In this document: positions 1 through 8,557 of the stretch, in pieces | Position numbering within the stretch: the first letter of the stretch is position 1 | How the letters are laid out: every line of letters begins with the position of its first letter | Assembly (NCBI GenBank): GCA_012271135.1 | Contig: JAAXGZ010000045.1 | Location: 1 to 64,000 of the forward strand | Reading direction: 5' to 3' | Source: Caldilineales bacterium | GTDB lineage: Bacteria > Chloroflexota > Anaerolineae > Caldilineales > Caldilineaceae | Length of the DNA stretch: 64,000 nt | Notes under the pieces: model-generated | The model's input: only the letters and a program-made list of their open reading frames with translations | What the model was told of the DNA's origin: nothing | Databases searched by the model: none | Position numbers and translations under genes: made by a program

Positions 1-88
1 TTTCAACGAAAGTGAAACAGTGCCCGGTGGTGGCTGCACGGGCGACTCCGACGGTGGGATGCTCCGGTCCGCCCGTCGATTCCGGTTG

Positions 89-94
89 TATAAT
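89..94 (+). promoter_or_regulatory. Candidate -10 box TATAAT
   Basis: A perfect TATAAT lies about 30 bases upstream of the likely GTG start of the lipoprotein gene. No good -35 hexamer is visible at 16-18 bases upstream, so this is a candidate only. Confidence 0.3.
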
Positions 95-124
95 CGCAGA
101 ACCCCGCAACTAGGCGGTTTCCCC

Positions 125-613
125 GTGCGATCCCATTCCCTACTCCCATCCCTGCTGCTTGTGGCTGCCATGCTTGGGTTGGCGTCCTGCACCCAGGCAA
201 CGGTGGAACCTCCACCGCCTACCAGAACTCCGGATCCGCTCTATGTCCAGGCTGGCCCCACCAAGGAAGTCGTCTGGGTCGACTCCGAGATCGGTTCCCG
301 GGGGGAACAACCCTCCTCGGTGTCGCCGGGCTCGGATCCACAACCCACCGACCCGGAACCCACGCCCGTGCCGGCTCCGGAAACCTGTGTGCTCGTTGTG
401 GTCCAGTACGGAGTCAAGGTGCGCTCGGGACCGGGGGTTGCCAATCCCGAGGTTGCCCAGCTTGCTTCCAACGAAGAATTGCCGTTTCTCGAAGAGAACC
501 CCAACGGCGACTGGTTCCGCATCCAGCATCCCGACGTGGCATCCGGTCAGGCATGGGTGGCCGGCACCTACGCCGGAACGGAGTTGACGAGAAAGGTTGA
601 CTGTTCGCCGTAG
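125..613 (+). CDS. SH3b-domain lipoprotein
   Basis: A 162-residue exported lipoprotein if started at the GTG at 125. That start gives a compact signal peptide with a hydrophobic core and lipobox LASC, Cys22 being the lipidation site. A proline/threonine-rich linker (about residues 25-85) leads to a C-terminal bacterial SH3-like region with the motif VKVRSGPG and a conserved-looking GDWFRIQ segment (about 92-155). Such domains usually bind peptidoglycan or cell-surface ligands. The reading frame extends further upstream, but that N-terminus would bury the signal peptide. The specific function is unknown. Confidence 0.75.
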   Translation: MRSHSLLPSLLLVAAMLGLASCTQATVEPPPPTRTPDPLYVQAGPTKEVVWVDSEIGSRGEQPSSVSPGSDPQPTDPEPTPVPAPETCVLVVVQYGVKVRSGPGVANPEVAQLASNEELPFLEENPNGDWFRIQHPDVASGQAWVAGTYAGTELTRKVDCSP

Positions 614-662
614 CACTGTCCGGTCGGGTCCGATTGGGTTCCGGTTCCGGCGTTGACTGTCC

Positions 663-1982
663 ATGGACTTCGATCGCCGCGATGTCTGGGGCCAGTTGGC
701 CGTATTATGGACACTGGTGTTTGCCGCCGGTGCCGCCGCCATGGCGATCGCTGCGCTGCCTCCGGTCGGTAGCTGGATGGAATCCCGGACCGGGGAAACC
801 GAACTGTTGCCACAGATTAAGGGCATGACCGACCTGGCGCGGCAGGCGGTGCGACCCAGGGTGCGCACCGACGACCGGGCACCGGTCGCGTCCATGTCCG
901 CCCCCGAGGGGTTTCCCTGGGGAGTCAATACATTCCTGCAACACGAGGTTGGCGAGGCCCGTCGCGCACGCGTGACCCGGATGGTGGCCGAAACTGGATT
1001 CACCTGGATCCGACAGCCCATGCCTTGGCAGGATGTGGAGATCCACGATCGCGGTGACTATGAGGACCGACGCAACCATCCGCCGCGCTCCGCCTGGTAC
1101 AAGTACGACACCATCGTGCGCCAGGCCGAGGCCCACGGCCTCGAAGTGGTCTTCCGTCTCGACAATCCGCCGGCCTGGACCCGTGCCGGGGGGGATGAAG
1201 TCGGTGTGCAGGCTCCGCCCGACGATCCTGCGGACTTCGCGGCCTTTGCCAAGGCCGTGGCCGACCGGTACAAGGGACGCGTTCGGTACTATCAGATTTG
1301 GAATGAACCGAACATCTATCCGGAGTGGGGAGAGCAGCCCGTTTCCCCGGAGGCCTACACCGAACTGCTGGCCGCCGCGGCCAGCGCCATCCGATCGGTG
1401 GATTCCGATGCGGTCATTGTGCTGGCGGCGATGGCGGCCACGACCGCCTATGCCGGTGATACGGAGCCGGGTGGCAACCTGAACGATCTGATCTACCTGC
1501 AGCGCCTGTACGATGTGGGAGCCGCGGAGTGGTTCGATGTTCTGGCGGTCCAGGGGTACGGCCTTTGGTCCGGCCCCCTGGATCGGCGAATGCATCCGCT
1601 GGTGTTGAACCTCGGCCGCGCCCGGTATGTGCGGGATCTCATGGTGCGCAACGGTGACGGGGCCACACCGATGTGGATCAGCGAAATGAACTGGAACACC
1701 GTGCCCCTGGGCCGACCGGCACCCTTCGGCCGGGTCACTCCGGACGACCAGGGCCGATTCCTGATTCAGGCGTTTCGACGCATCGAGGACGAATGGCCGT
1801 GGCTTACGCTGGCCAACGTCTGGTACTTCAAACGGGCCCAGCCGGATTGGGAGGAAAGGGGTGATCCGCAAGCCTGGTTCCGGTTGATGGATCATAATGG
1901 CAAGCCGGCGCCGGCTTGGTATGACCTGCACCACTGGTTCGGCTCCAGGCGCGACGCGCAGGGCCGGTCCGATCCGTCGTAG
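663..1982 (+). CDS. Membrane-anchored TIM-barrel glycoside hydrolase-like protein
   Basis: A 439-residue protein with an N-terminal membrane segment (about residues 11-33) and a probable extracytoplasmic barrel domain. It resembles clan GH-A enzymes (GH39/GH5-like). The pattern IWNEPN carries a candidate acid/base Glu215, and WISEMNWN carries a candidate nucleophile Glu341, with spacing typical of strands 4 and 7. Early barrel residues include FTWIRQPMPW and a VVFRLDNPPAW segment. The substrate cannot be told from sequence. It follows the SH3b lipoprotein by about 50 bases, so the two may be an envelope operon. No clear Shine-Dalgarno is seen at the ATG. Confidence 0.75.
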   Translation: MDFDRRDVWGQLAVLWTLVFAAGAAAMAIAALPPVGSWMESRTGETELLPQIKGMTDLARQAVRPRVRTDDRAPVASMSAPEGFPWGVNTFLQHEVGEARRARVTRMVAETGFTWIRQPMPWQDVEIHDRGDYEDRRNHPPRSAWYKYDTIVRQAEAHGLEVVFRLDNPPAWTRAGGDEVGVQAPPDDPADFAAFAKAVADRYKGRVRYYQIWNEPNIYPEWGEQPVSPEAYTELLAAAASAIRSVDSDAVIVLAAMAATTAYAGDTEPGGNLNDLIYLQRLYDVGAAEWFDVLAVQGYGLWSGPLDRRMHPLVLNLGRARYVRDLMVRNGDGATPMWISEMNWNTVPLGRPAPFGRVTPDDQGRFLIQAFRRIEDEWPWLTLANVWYFKRAQPDWEERGDPQAWFRLMDHNGKPAPAWYDLHHWFGSRRDAQGRSDPS

Positions 1983-2019
1983 GTTAGGGTTGTTGGGGAC
2001 ATAAACGGGACTCACCACA

Positions 2020-2670
2020 TTGATCATCAAGAAAATCACGGTCGGCCTGCTCGAGGAAAACTGCTACCTGCTTGGATGCGAGGAGACACGGGCCGCGGTC
2101 CTGATTGATCCGGGCGATTCGGCCCGGTCAATCCTCCAGCAGGTGGAGGAGGATGGCCTCGAACTGCAGGCCATTGTCAACACGCATGCTCACTTTGACC
2201 ACGTGTTGGCCGTCAACAACATCGTGGACGCCACGGGAGTTCCATTTTGGCTGCACGAACTGGACCTGCCCACGCTGCAAGAGGTTCCGGCCCACGTCGA
2301 GGCTTGGCTGGGCGCCCGCGTGCCGCCGGTCCGGCATCCGGACCACTACCTGAAGGAGGGCCAGGCCCTGGAGTTCGGAACCATGCGGTTGCAGGTTCGG
2401 TTTGTCCCCGGCCACGCGCCCGGCCATGTTGCGTTCGTGGAAGAGGAGCATCGGCTGGCCGTTGTGGGGGACACCCTCTTCCACAGGGGCATCGGACGCT
2501 TCGACCTCCCCGGTGCCGACGGTCCCACCTTGTTGGCGTCGATCACCGATCAACTGTTGACTCTGGAGGATGACTTCGTCGTATTGCCGGGACACGGGCC
2601 GGAGACCACGATCGGCGAGGAACGGGTCCAGAACCCGTATGTCGGCGAACATGCCACGTTTGTGGTCTAA
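2020..2670 (+). CDS. Glyoxalase II-like metallo-beta-lactamase-fold hydrolase
   Basis: A 216-residue MBL-fold protein starting at TTG 2020, which begins directly at the first strand (IIKKITVG). The full binuclear metal signature is present: THAHFDH (residues 55-61), a later PGHAPGH, GDTLF with the bridging Asp, and LPGHGPET near the end. The family hydrolyses thioesters such as S-lactoylglutathione or related acyl-thiols. The length matches short YcbL-type members rather than the roughly 250-residue glutathione-specific GloB, so the natural thiol is unknown. Confidence 0.85.
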   Translation: MIIKKITVGLLEENCYLLGCEETRAAVLIDPGDSARSILQQVEEDGLELQAIVNTHAHFDHVLAVNNIVDATGVPFWLHELDLPTLQEVPAHVEAWLGARVPPVRHPDHYLKEGQALEFGTMRLQVRFVPGHAPGHVAFVEEEHRLAVVGDTLFHRGIGRFDLPGADGPTLLASITDQLLTLEDDFVVLPGHGPETTIGEERVQNPYVGEHATFVV

Positions 2671-2690
2671 ATTACTTGGGCAACTCCGTT

Positions 2691-3035
2691 ATGACACGCG
2701 TTGCATGGGGCTGGCTTGACCGTCTGCGGCAGGGGCTGAAGTCCTTCGCTGCGCCACGCGGCAATGAACCGGTCTGCGTTCTGGAAACCAGCCACCCCCT
2801 GGAAGCCGAGGTCCTGAAAGGCGTCCTCGAAACCCACGGGTTTCCGGTGATGATTCAGCGGGATTCGGCGCGGGACGCCTATCCTGTTACCGTTGGCGAC
2901 ATGGCCATCTGCAGAATCCTGGTGCCGGCGAACCTGGCCGACAGCGCCCTCGCCGTTCTGTCGGCAACCCCGCAGGATGCAGGGGACATGGAACCGATGC
3001 CGGACGAGCAGATCCAATCTTCGAATCGAACCTGA
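2691..3035 (+). CDS. DUF2007-like small protein
   Basis: A 114-residue protein; the ATG at 2691 is preferred over an upstream TTG. The central part (about residues 28-95) resembles DUF2007, the putative signal-transducing domain: a VCVLETSHPLEAEVLKGVLE helix-strand start followed by an ILVPANLADSALAVL segment. No enzymatic motif is visible. It ends two bases before ccmE and probably shares its transcript. Function unknown. Confidence 0.6.
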   Translation: MTRVAWGWLDRLRQGLKSFAAPRGNEPVCVLETSHPLEAEVLKGVLETHGFPVMIQRDSARDAYPVTVGDMAICRILVPANLADSALAVLSATPQDAGDMEPMPDEQIQSSNRT

Positions 3036-3037
3036 AC

Positions 3038-3514
3038 ATGGCACGCGTGATTTCCAGTCGGGACCGGTTGCTCGAGGCCCGGTCCGGTGTGCGCCTGAGT
3101 CCGCGGGTGCAATTGACGCTGGTCGGTCTGGCGGCCATTGCACTGGTCATCTTCCTGATCGTGCGGGCCACGGTTCAGACCTCCATGTACTACCTGACGG
3201 TGGAGGAGTTCGCGGCACGGCAGGATACCCTGGCTGGTCAAAGGGTACGCCTTAACGGTTTGGTCGTGCCGGGCAGCGAACAGTGGAATGCCACCGCGAC
3301 CCGGTTGGACTTCCAACTCTACGAGGTTGAGGGCGGTACCGTGTTGCCTGTTGTCTACCACGGCCCGCGTCCGGATAATTTCAGGCCCGGCACGTCGGCC
3401 ATCGTTGACGGTTCCCTGAACGCGGACGGGCGTTTCGTGGCGGACAGTCTGCTACTCAAGTGCCCATCCCGCTATGAGGAGGGCCCCGAGGAGATTTACA
3501 TGGCAGCCGCTTGA
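3038..3514 (+). CDS. ccmE: CcmE heme chaperone, CxxxY type
   Basis: A 158-residue protein with one N-terminal membrane anchor (about residues 26-46) and a periplasmic OB-fold, matching CcmE in size and topology. CcmE carries heme from CcmABC(D) to the synthetase during cytochrome c maturation. The classical heme-binding HxxxY motif is replaced by C142-P-S-R-Y146, the CxxxY form known from Desulfovibrio and archaeal Ccm systems. It is first in the ccmE-A-B-C-D order, with ccmA starting 21 bases downstream. The identity is supported by both sequence and context. Confidence 0.9.
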   Translation: MARVISSRDRLLEARSGVRLSPRVQLTLVGLAAIALVIFLIVRATVQTSMYYLTVEEFAARQDTLAGQRVRLNGLVVPGSEQWNATATRLDFQLYEVEGGTVLPVVYHGPRPDNFRPGTSAIVDGSLNADGRFVADSLLLKCPSRYEEGPEEIYMAAA

Positions 3515-3535
3515 GGGCGGCCTGGTGGAACTCCC

Positions 3536-4219
3536 GTGCCAGACCACCACCCGAGTGCCTCTTCTCTGCTCCTGTCCGTGCAGGGACTCTCCAAGGCGTA
3601 CGGATATCGGACCGTGTTCAGTGAGGTCCGCTTTGAGTTGCGCGCCGGCGAATGCGTTCATGTACAGGGGGCCAACGGCTCGGGCAAGACCACCCTGCTG
3701 CGGATCCTGGCCGGGTTGACCCCCAGCGATGCCGGCACCTTGCTGGTGTCCGGGAGGGAAGTGCCGCCCGCTGTGCTGGCCCGGACAGGGGCAGTTGGCT
3801 ATCTGGGCCATGATCCCTACCTGGACGGGCGGTTGACCGTGCGCGAACACCTCGAGTTTGCGGCAGTCTGCTTTGATATGGTTTCTCCCGCCTTGCGCAT
3901 CGACGAACTGCTGGAACGAGCCGACCTCGCCGCCATGCAGCGCACGCGCACGCGGGACCTGAGCAGGGGTTGGCGCCAGCGGTTGGCACTGTGCCGCGCC
4001 TGGCTGCCGGATCCCCGGATTGTCCTGCTGGATGAACCCGACAGCCACCTGGACGCCGAAGGCCTGGACTTCCTCGCGTCCCTGCTGGGCGAGCGTCGGG
4101 CCGGGTCACAGGGTATTCTCTTTGCCGGCCATCGGCCACCGTCAGGCTGGGCCGACCGGATCCTGGTCCTTAAGGAGGCCCGGCTCGTGGAAGCGCATGG
4201 CTGCCGTTCGTCCGGTTAA
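3536..4219 (+). CDS. ccmA: CcmA, heme-export ABC ATPase
   Basis: A 227-residue single ABC ATPase domain. Walker A is GANGSGKTT (residues 45-53). The CcmA-typical stretch GHDPYLDGRLTVREHL lies at about 90-105. The signature loop is LSRGW (142-146), a variant common in this family, and Walker B is IVLLDEP (162-168). It powers the release of holo-CcmE from the CcmBC complex. GTG start at 3536; the 3' end overlaps ccmB by 23 bases, so translation is probably coupled. Confidence 0.9.
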   Translation: MPDHHPSASSLLLSVQGLSKAYGYRTVFSEVRFELRAGECVHVQGANGSGKTTLLRILAGLTPSDAGTLLVSGREVPPAVLARTGAVGYLGHDPYLDGRLTVREHLEFAAVCFDMVSPALRIDELLERADLAAMQRTRTRDLSRGWRQRLALCRAWLPDPRIVLLDEPDSHLDAEGLDFLASLLGERRAGSQGILFAGHRPPSGWADRILVLKEARLVEAHGCRSSG

Positions 4220-4979
4220 CCCAGGCGGTGCCGTCCGCGAGGGCTCCGTACCCAACCGGGAATCGACGCCGGACGTTCGGATTCGGCAACGCGGGTCGTT
4301 GGCAGCCCTGTGCTTTCAAGTGGCGGCCATAGTGCGCATTGAGATGCGGACGGAGTTGCGGGGCCTGCCGATTCTATCGGCCATGGCCAGCTTGGGTGTG
4401 TTGACCGTTCTGGTGCTGGGATTCGTGTTCGAAGCCGCGGGGGCCGCCGACGGCACTCGGGTGTCCGGTGTGTTGTGGGCAGCCCTGATGCTGGCCGGCT
4501 CGGCCGGCCTGGAACGGCAGTTCGGTTCGGCCGACGCACGATCCATGACCGGATTTCTCCTGGCGGCGCCGGTATCGCGGACGGCGATCTTCCTGGGTCG
4601 GCTTTGGGTCTGGAGCCTGCTGTTGGCGGTCGCGGGGGGGCTGGCGTTGATAGGCGTGATCGTCCTGTTCGACGCGGAGTTGTGGAAGCCCGGCATCCTG
4701 GGCGTGCTGTTCCTGGGATGCATCGGCTTTGCGGCTGTAGGCACGACGGTGGCCGCCATGATGTCCGGCATGCGCCAGGGGCAGGGTTTGGTGGCCGTGA
4801 TCGTGCTGCCATTGGCCATCCCGTTGTTGCTGGCCGGAACCGGCGCTTGCAACGCGCTGACGCAGGGGGCGTCCGGGCAAACCTACGGGGCGTGGATTTT
4901 GATGGTGATCCTCTTTGATCTTGTGGCGGTCGCGGTCGGTATACTGCTTGCCAACCTTGTTTGGCAGGACTGGCGGTGA
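4197..4979 (+). CDS. ccmB: CcmB, heme exporter membrane subunit
   Basis: A 260-residue polytopic membrane protein with about six hydrophobic segments. The ATG at 4197 lies inside the end of ccmA. The first 40 or so residues are hydrophilic, so a later start is possible; the CcmB-like part begins near VRIEMRTELRG, before the first membrane helix. The segment GSAGLERQFGSADAR and the next helix are typical of CcmB. It pairs with CcmA and CcmC. Confidence 0.85.
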   Translation: MAAVRPVNPGGAVREGSVPNRESTPDVRIRQRGSLAALCFQVAAIVRIEMRTELRGLPILSAMASLGVLTVLVLGFVFEAAGAADGTRVSGVLWAALMLAGSAGLERQFGSADARSMTGFLLAAPVSRTAIFLGRLWVWSLLLAVAGGLALIGVIVLFDAELWKPGILGVLFLGCIGFAAVGTTVAAMMSGMRQGQGLVAVIVLPLAIPLLLAGTGACNALTQGASGQTYGAWILMVILFDLVAVAVGILLANLVWQDWR

Positions 4980-5710
4980 ACGGATCTCCCCAAATAACGC
5001 TGCGTTGGCACCGGGTCCACGAGTTGGTGACGCTTGCGGCGTTCCTCAGTTTGATTGCGGCCCAGTGGTTCGGGCTCATCAATGCGCGTCCGGCCGCCAA
5101 TCTCGTCGGCGTCGAACAGGTTGCGCAGCGGATTTTCTATACCCACATGGGGACGGTTGTGGCCGCCGTGACCGGTCTGGCGCTGTCCTTCGTCTGTAGT
5201 CTTGGATGGCTCCTGCGCAAACGTTCCGGCTGGGACCTGATGGCCGCGGCCGGTGTCGAGGTTGGCTTGGTGGCCTCGCTCTGCCTGCTGGCCACCGGCA
5301 GCATCTGGGCCAAGCCCACCTGGAACACTTGGTGGACATGGGACCCGCGCCTAACCTCCATGCTGGTGCTCGTTCTGGTATATGTCGCCTACCTGATTCT
5401 GCGGAACGGCCTCGAGAACCCGCGCACGCGGGCAACATTCGCCGCCGTGTACGCCCTCCTGGCCTATGCCATGGTGCCGCTGACCTACTATTCCGCCGTA
5501 TGGTTTCGCAGCATCCATCCGATGATCTTCCTAGACGACAATCCGACCGGCGAGGGCGATTTCGGTCCCTTCCTGGGGCCCACCATGACTTTGGCCCTCC
5601 AGTGGTCCATGTTGGCGTTCGTGCTGTTGGCTCTGTGCCTCGTGTTCCTGCGCTGGCGCATGCTGCGCCTGGATCGAACCATACAGATTCTGCAGGCCCG
5701 TTTGGCCTGA
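4976..5710 (+). CDS. ccmC: CcmC, heme-handling membrane protein
   Basis: A 244-residue protein with six predicted membrane helices. It contains the tryptophan-rich periplasmic motif WNTWWTWDPRLTS, the heme-binding WWD domain of CcmC. Histidines flanking it (RIFYTHMGT and SIHPMIF) are candidate axial ligands. The GTG at 4976 overlaps the ccmB stop as GTGA and is preferred over a TTG five codons upstream. CcmC loads heme onto CcmE. Confidence 0.92.
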   Translation: MNGSPQITLRWHRVHELVTLAAFLSLIAAQWFGLINARPAANLVGVEQVAQRIFYTHMGTVVAAVTGLALSFVCSLGWLLRKRSGWDLMAAAGVEVGLVASLCLLATGSIWAKPTWNTWWTWDPRLTSMLVLVLVYVAYLILRNGLENPRTRATFAAVYALLAYAMVPLTYYSAVWFRSIHPMIFLDDNPTGEGDFGPFLGPTMTLALQWSMLAFVLLALCLVFLRWRMLRLDRTIQILQARLA

Positions 5711-5780
5711 CCAACCGGCTGCGGCCTTGGGACCCGGCAGGGCCTGCATGTCGCGGCATCCGCTTCGGAACCCCTCACGC

Positions 5781-5921
5781 ATGCAGTATCTTTTCCTGGC
5801 CCTGGCCGTCGTTTGGACCATCACCCTGCTGTATATGGTGTTCCTCATCAACAAGCAGAAACAGCTCGAGACCTTGGTGTACGAACTGCAACAACGGCTG
5901 GATCGGGAATCCGGCGACTGA
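5781..5921 (+). CDS. ccmD: CcmD-like small membrane protein
   Basis: A 46-residue protein with one membrane helix (about residues 3-23) followed by a short charged coiled tail rich in Lys, Gln and Glu. Size, topology and position directly after ccmC match CcmD, which helps release holo-CcmE. Sequence similarity alone would be weak; the call rests mainly on context. Confidence 0.75.
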   Translation: MQYLFLALAVVWTITLLYMVFLINKQKQLETLVYELQQRLDRESGD

Positions 5922-6026
5922 GGAATGGTCGATTCAACGCGGGTCGGACGCGGCCGGCAACGACAATGACTAGCTGAACCCGACTTGGATTCCCGTACCG
6001 AACGAATTTCCGCGGAGGCGTTTCCC

Positions 6027-6914
6027 GTGACCCAACACACGGCGACCATGACCCCACCGGCTGTCCAAATACGCTGGTCCCACACGTTTCTGCATTCCCT
6101 GGCGTTTGTTGTCGGGTTCGGTCTGATCTTCACGCTGCTGGGATCCGCGGCCGGGCTCATGGGGCGCAACCTGAACTACCTGCTGCCCGTCGTGCAGAAG
6201 ATTGGTGCCGTGCTGCTGGTGTTCTTTGCCTTGGTCATCACAGGCCTGGTCAACCGCCTGGCCACCGGCCTGCGCGCGCACATGGATCTTGCCGCCAATC
6301 CCGCGGCCGCCCTGCTGGTGCGGGGCCTCGACTGGGCCAACGGCCTGTTCTATACGGAACGTCGGGTGGCCCAGATGCACGAGGTGCGCCAAGGCTGGGG
6401 CTATCTGAGCAGCATTCTGATGGGTGTGAGCTTCAGTGCGGGTTGGGTGCCGTGTGTGGGACCCATTCTTGCCAGCATCCTGTTCCTGGCCGGTGACAGT
6501 GCCACGGTGGTGACGGGTGCCTCTCTCCTGGCGATCTTCAGCCTTGGCCTCGGCATTCCGTTTCTGGTCACCGGGGCTGCCTTCGGCACGGTGGCGGGTT
6601 GGCTGCGCCGTCTCAACCGGCACACCGGGATCATCAGCTATGTGAGTGGGGTATTTCTGGTGGCCGTGGCGTATCTGTTGTGGCAGGACCAGTTGGTACG
6701 GTTGACAGCCTCCTTCGGGGTTCTCAACGTGGTCACACTGCAATGGGAGGAATGGTTCACCGAGGCACTGGGTCTGACCATCAATCTGGATGCCAGCCTG
6801 GTAGCCAGCGCTCCGTTGGCCTTTCTGGCGGGGGTCATTGGGTTTTTCAGTCCCTGCGTCCTGCCGCTGATTCCCGCCTACATCGGATACCTCAGCGGAA
6901 CGTCGTTGCGCTGA
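6027..6914 (+). CDS. ccdA: CcdA-family thiol transporter with N-terminal hairpin moved to C-terminus
   Basis: A 295-residue membrane protein of the CcdA/DsbD-beta family, which moves reducing power across the membrane for cytochrome c maturation. The GTG at 6027 has a GGAGG eight bases upstream. The order is unusual. The protein opens with what is normally the second helix (HTFLHSLAFVVGFGLIF, 19-35), passes through the second active-site helix GWVPCVGPIL (Cys143) and a GLGIPFL helix, and ends with the block FLAGVIGFFSPCVLPLIP (Cys277), normally at the N-terminus. Both redox cysteines are kept. No PCVLP block is encoded upstream in any frame back to ccmD. The stop overlaps the next gene as TGATG. 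Confidence 0.85.
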   Translation: MTQHTATMTPPAVQIRWSHTFLHSLAFVVGFGLIFTLLGSAAGLMGRNLNYLLPVVQKIGAVLLVFFALVITGLVNRLATGLRAHMDLAANPAAALLVRGLDWANGLFYTERRVAQMHEVRQGWGYLSSILMGVSFSAGWVPCVGPILASILFLAGDSATVVTGASLLAIFSLGLGIPFLVTGAAFGTVAGWLRRLNRHTGIISYVSGVFLVAVAYLLWQDQLVRLTASFGVLNVVTLQWEEWFTEALGLTINLDASLVASAPLAFLAGVIGFFSPCVLPLIPAYIGYLSGTSLR

Positions 6915-7528
6915 TGGCTGTGCGCCTGGCCGTGGGCCTGTTGGTCCTGTTGCTCGTCGCAGGTTGTCGGGGAGCGCCGGGCCCCGACGCTGCATTCCAG
7001 GACCCGGGACGGGTGCCGCCGGAGATTGGGATTCTGCTGACTCCCCCGTTTGTCCCCGGTGATTCGCTCCTGACCGGAAGCGTGCCGGGTCGACTGGGGT
7101 TGTGGGATCCAGTCGAGGGGCAACCGGTTCCGGTGTTCTCGCTGTTCGCGCCGGACGGTGCCTCCATGTCCAGCGAGGCTCTGTCCGGAAGGGCCCTGGC
7201 CATCAATTTCTGGGCTTCCTGGTGTGGTCCCTGCCGCCATGAAATCCCGCTGCTGGTGGAGCGGCAGGCGGAATTGCCGGAGGATCTGCTGATTTTGGCT
7301 GTCAATGTCCGGGAGGCGGAATCGAAGATTGTGGATTTTGCGGCAGAGGTGGGGTTGGAGTTGCCGATTGTGCTTGACCCGGACGGTGAAGTCTCGGACC
7401 TGTTCGGTGCCCGCGGGTTGCCGACCACGGTGTTTGTGGACCCGCAGGGCAACCTCACCGCGACTTGGCAAGGAGTGCTGGACCGGGCCAAGCTGGTCCA
7501 GTTGACGGACGCCTCACTCGGTCGCTGA
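6914..7528 (+). CDS. TlpA/ResA-like thioredoxin lipoprotein
   Basis: A 204-residue lipid-anchored thioredoxin-fold protein. The signal peptide ends in lipobox LVAGC (Cys18). The thioredoxin active site WCGPC lies at about residues 103-107 and the cis-proline loop GLPTTVFVDP near 170. Proteins of this type reduce the CxxCH cysteines of apocytochromes c or serve as CcmG. It is translationally coupled to the CcdA-like gene (TGATG), its natural electron donor. Confidence 0.88.
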   Translation: MAVRLAVGLLVLLLVAGCRGAPGPDAAFQDPGRVPPEIGILLTPPFVPGDSLLTGSVPGRLGLWDPVEGQPVPVFSLFAPDGASMSSEALSGRALAINFWASWCGPCRHEIPLLVERQAELPEDLLILAVNVREAESKIVDFAAEVGLELPIVLDPDGEVSDLFGARGLPTTVFVDPQGNLTATWQGVLDRAKLVQLTDASLGR

Positions 7529-7591
7529 CGGGGACGGGTTGCGGGGTGTGACTGCAAGTTCCAAGCCGATACGGAAACCGAAGGCCGCCGC

Positions 7592-8206
7592 ATGACTTCC
7601 GATGTTTGGACACCCCGACTGTCGTCGCTGTTCCGATTCAGTCTGCGCCACTGGCTCGCCCTTTATCTGGTGCTGAGCGGCCTGTACACCGGTCTGGCCT
7701 TGCTGGCGCCGGTGGCCATGCATCTGGGCTGGATTCGACTTGGTGCCGCGTTGCACGGCCTGTATTTCTTGGTCTGTCACCAGGAACCCGGTGCCAGCTA
7801 CCTGATCCTCGGGCGCGGGGAAACCTTGCCGGAGGCTTGGGCCGACAACCGCTATTGGCTGGGATCGGCCGCGGTCGGCTGGAAGACCGGCCTGTGCCAG
7901 CGCGACCTGGCAACCTACGGATCGTTTTTCCTGTATGGCCTGGTGTTTGGCCTGACCGGGCGTCGATGGCCACCCCTTGCGTTTTGGATTGGAGCCTTGC
8001 TGTGTGTGCCCATGGCGACAGACGGCTTGACCCAGGCGTTCGGCTGGCGCGAGAGCAACTGGCTGTGGCGGACCCTCAGCGGAAGCCTGTTCAGTTTGGG
8101 AGTTGTCTGGGCGCTGTTGCCCAGGGTGCAGGCTGCCAGTCGGGATGTTCTGCAGTCGTTTCCGGGCAAGCAGCCAACGGATGGTGCCGCAGTACCCGGT
8201 TCATAG
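7592..8206 (+). CDS. DUF2085 membrane protein
   Basis: A 204-residue protein with about five membrane helices. The conserved pieces of DUF2085 are visible: LVCHQEPGASY and LCQRDLATYGSFFLYGL, i.e. paired Cys/His elements at a membrane face. Function is unknown for the family. It lies 63 bases after the TlpA-like gene and may be the last gene of the ccm operon. Confidence 0.8.
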   Translation: MTSDVWTPRLSSLFRFSLRHWLALYLVLSGLYTGLALLAPVAMHLGWIRLGAALHGLYFLVCHQEPGASYLILGRGETLPEAWADNRYWLGSAAVGWKTGLCQRDLATYGSFFLYGLVFGLTGRRWPPLAFWIGALLCVPMATDGLTQAFGWRESNWLWRTLSGSLFSLGVVWALLPRVQAASRDVLQSFPGKQPTDGAAVPGS

Positions 8207-8557
8207 GGTAGGGGATCTGGTTGGGGACACCTGTGTCATTGTTTCACAGGGGTCCGGACCAACACGGTGTTGAAGATCGGTTCGACGGTGCGATCCCGGA
8301 CCGGCACCGGCCGAAGTGTTTTGGGGTCGCGTTTCCTGAATTGGCGAAGAACGAAAAAGATGAAAAAGATGTAGAATCGCTGCCCCTGTGGCTGCGAAAA
8401 CTTTACCTGCCCGGAAGTGTGCCACTACGGGTGGCAATGTTCCATATGGACTGGACCGCGGACCCGGCGGCCGGTGTGATGGTGTCGCGGAACCGCCGCG
8501 GCGGGACATTGTAGTTGGGCACGGGTTGGGACTCACACGGTTGGACTGAATTCGAGC
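8207..8557. other. Intergenic gap, no gene supported
   Basis: The 351 bases between the DUF2085 gene and the ABC exporter hold only ORFs without recognisable protein features. An A-rich purine stretch lies near 8348-8376. No tRNA-like fold or convincing promoter was found. Confidence 0.5.

Noticed and set aside
705-2039. 444-codon minus-strand open frame
   Set aside because: Antisense to the glycoside hydrolase-like gene, which has clear motifs; the minus frame has none.
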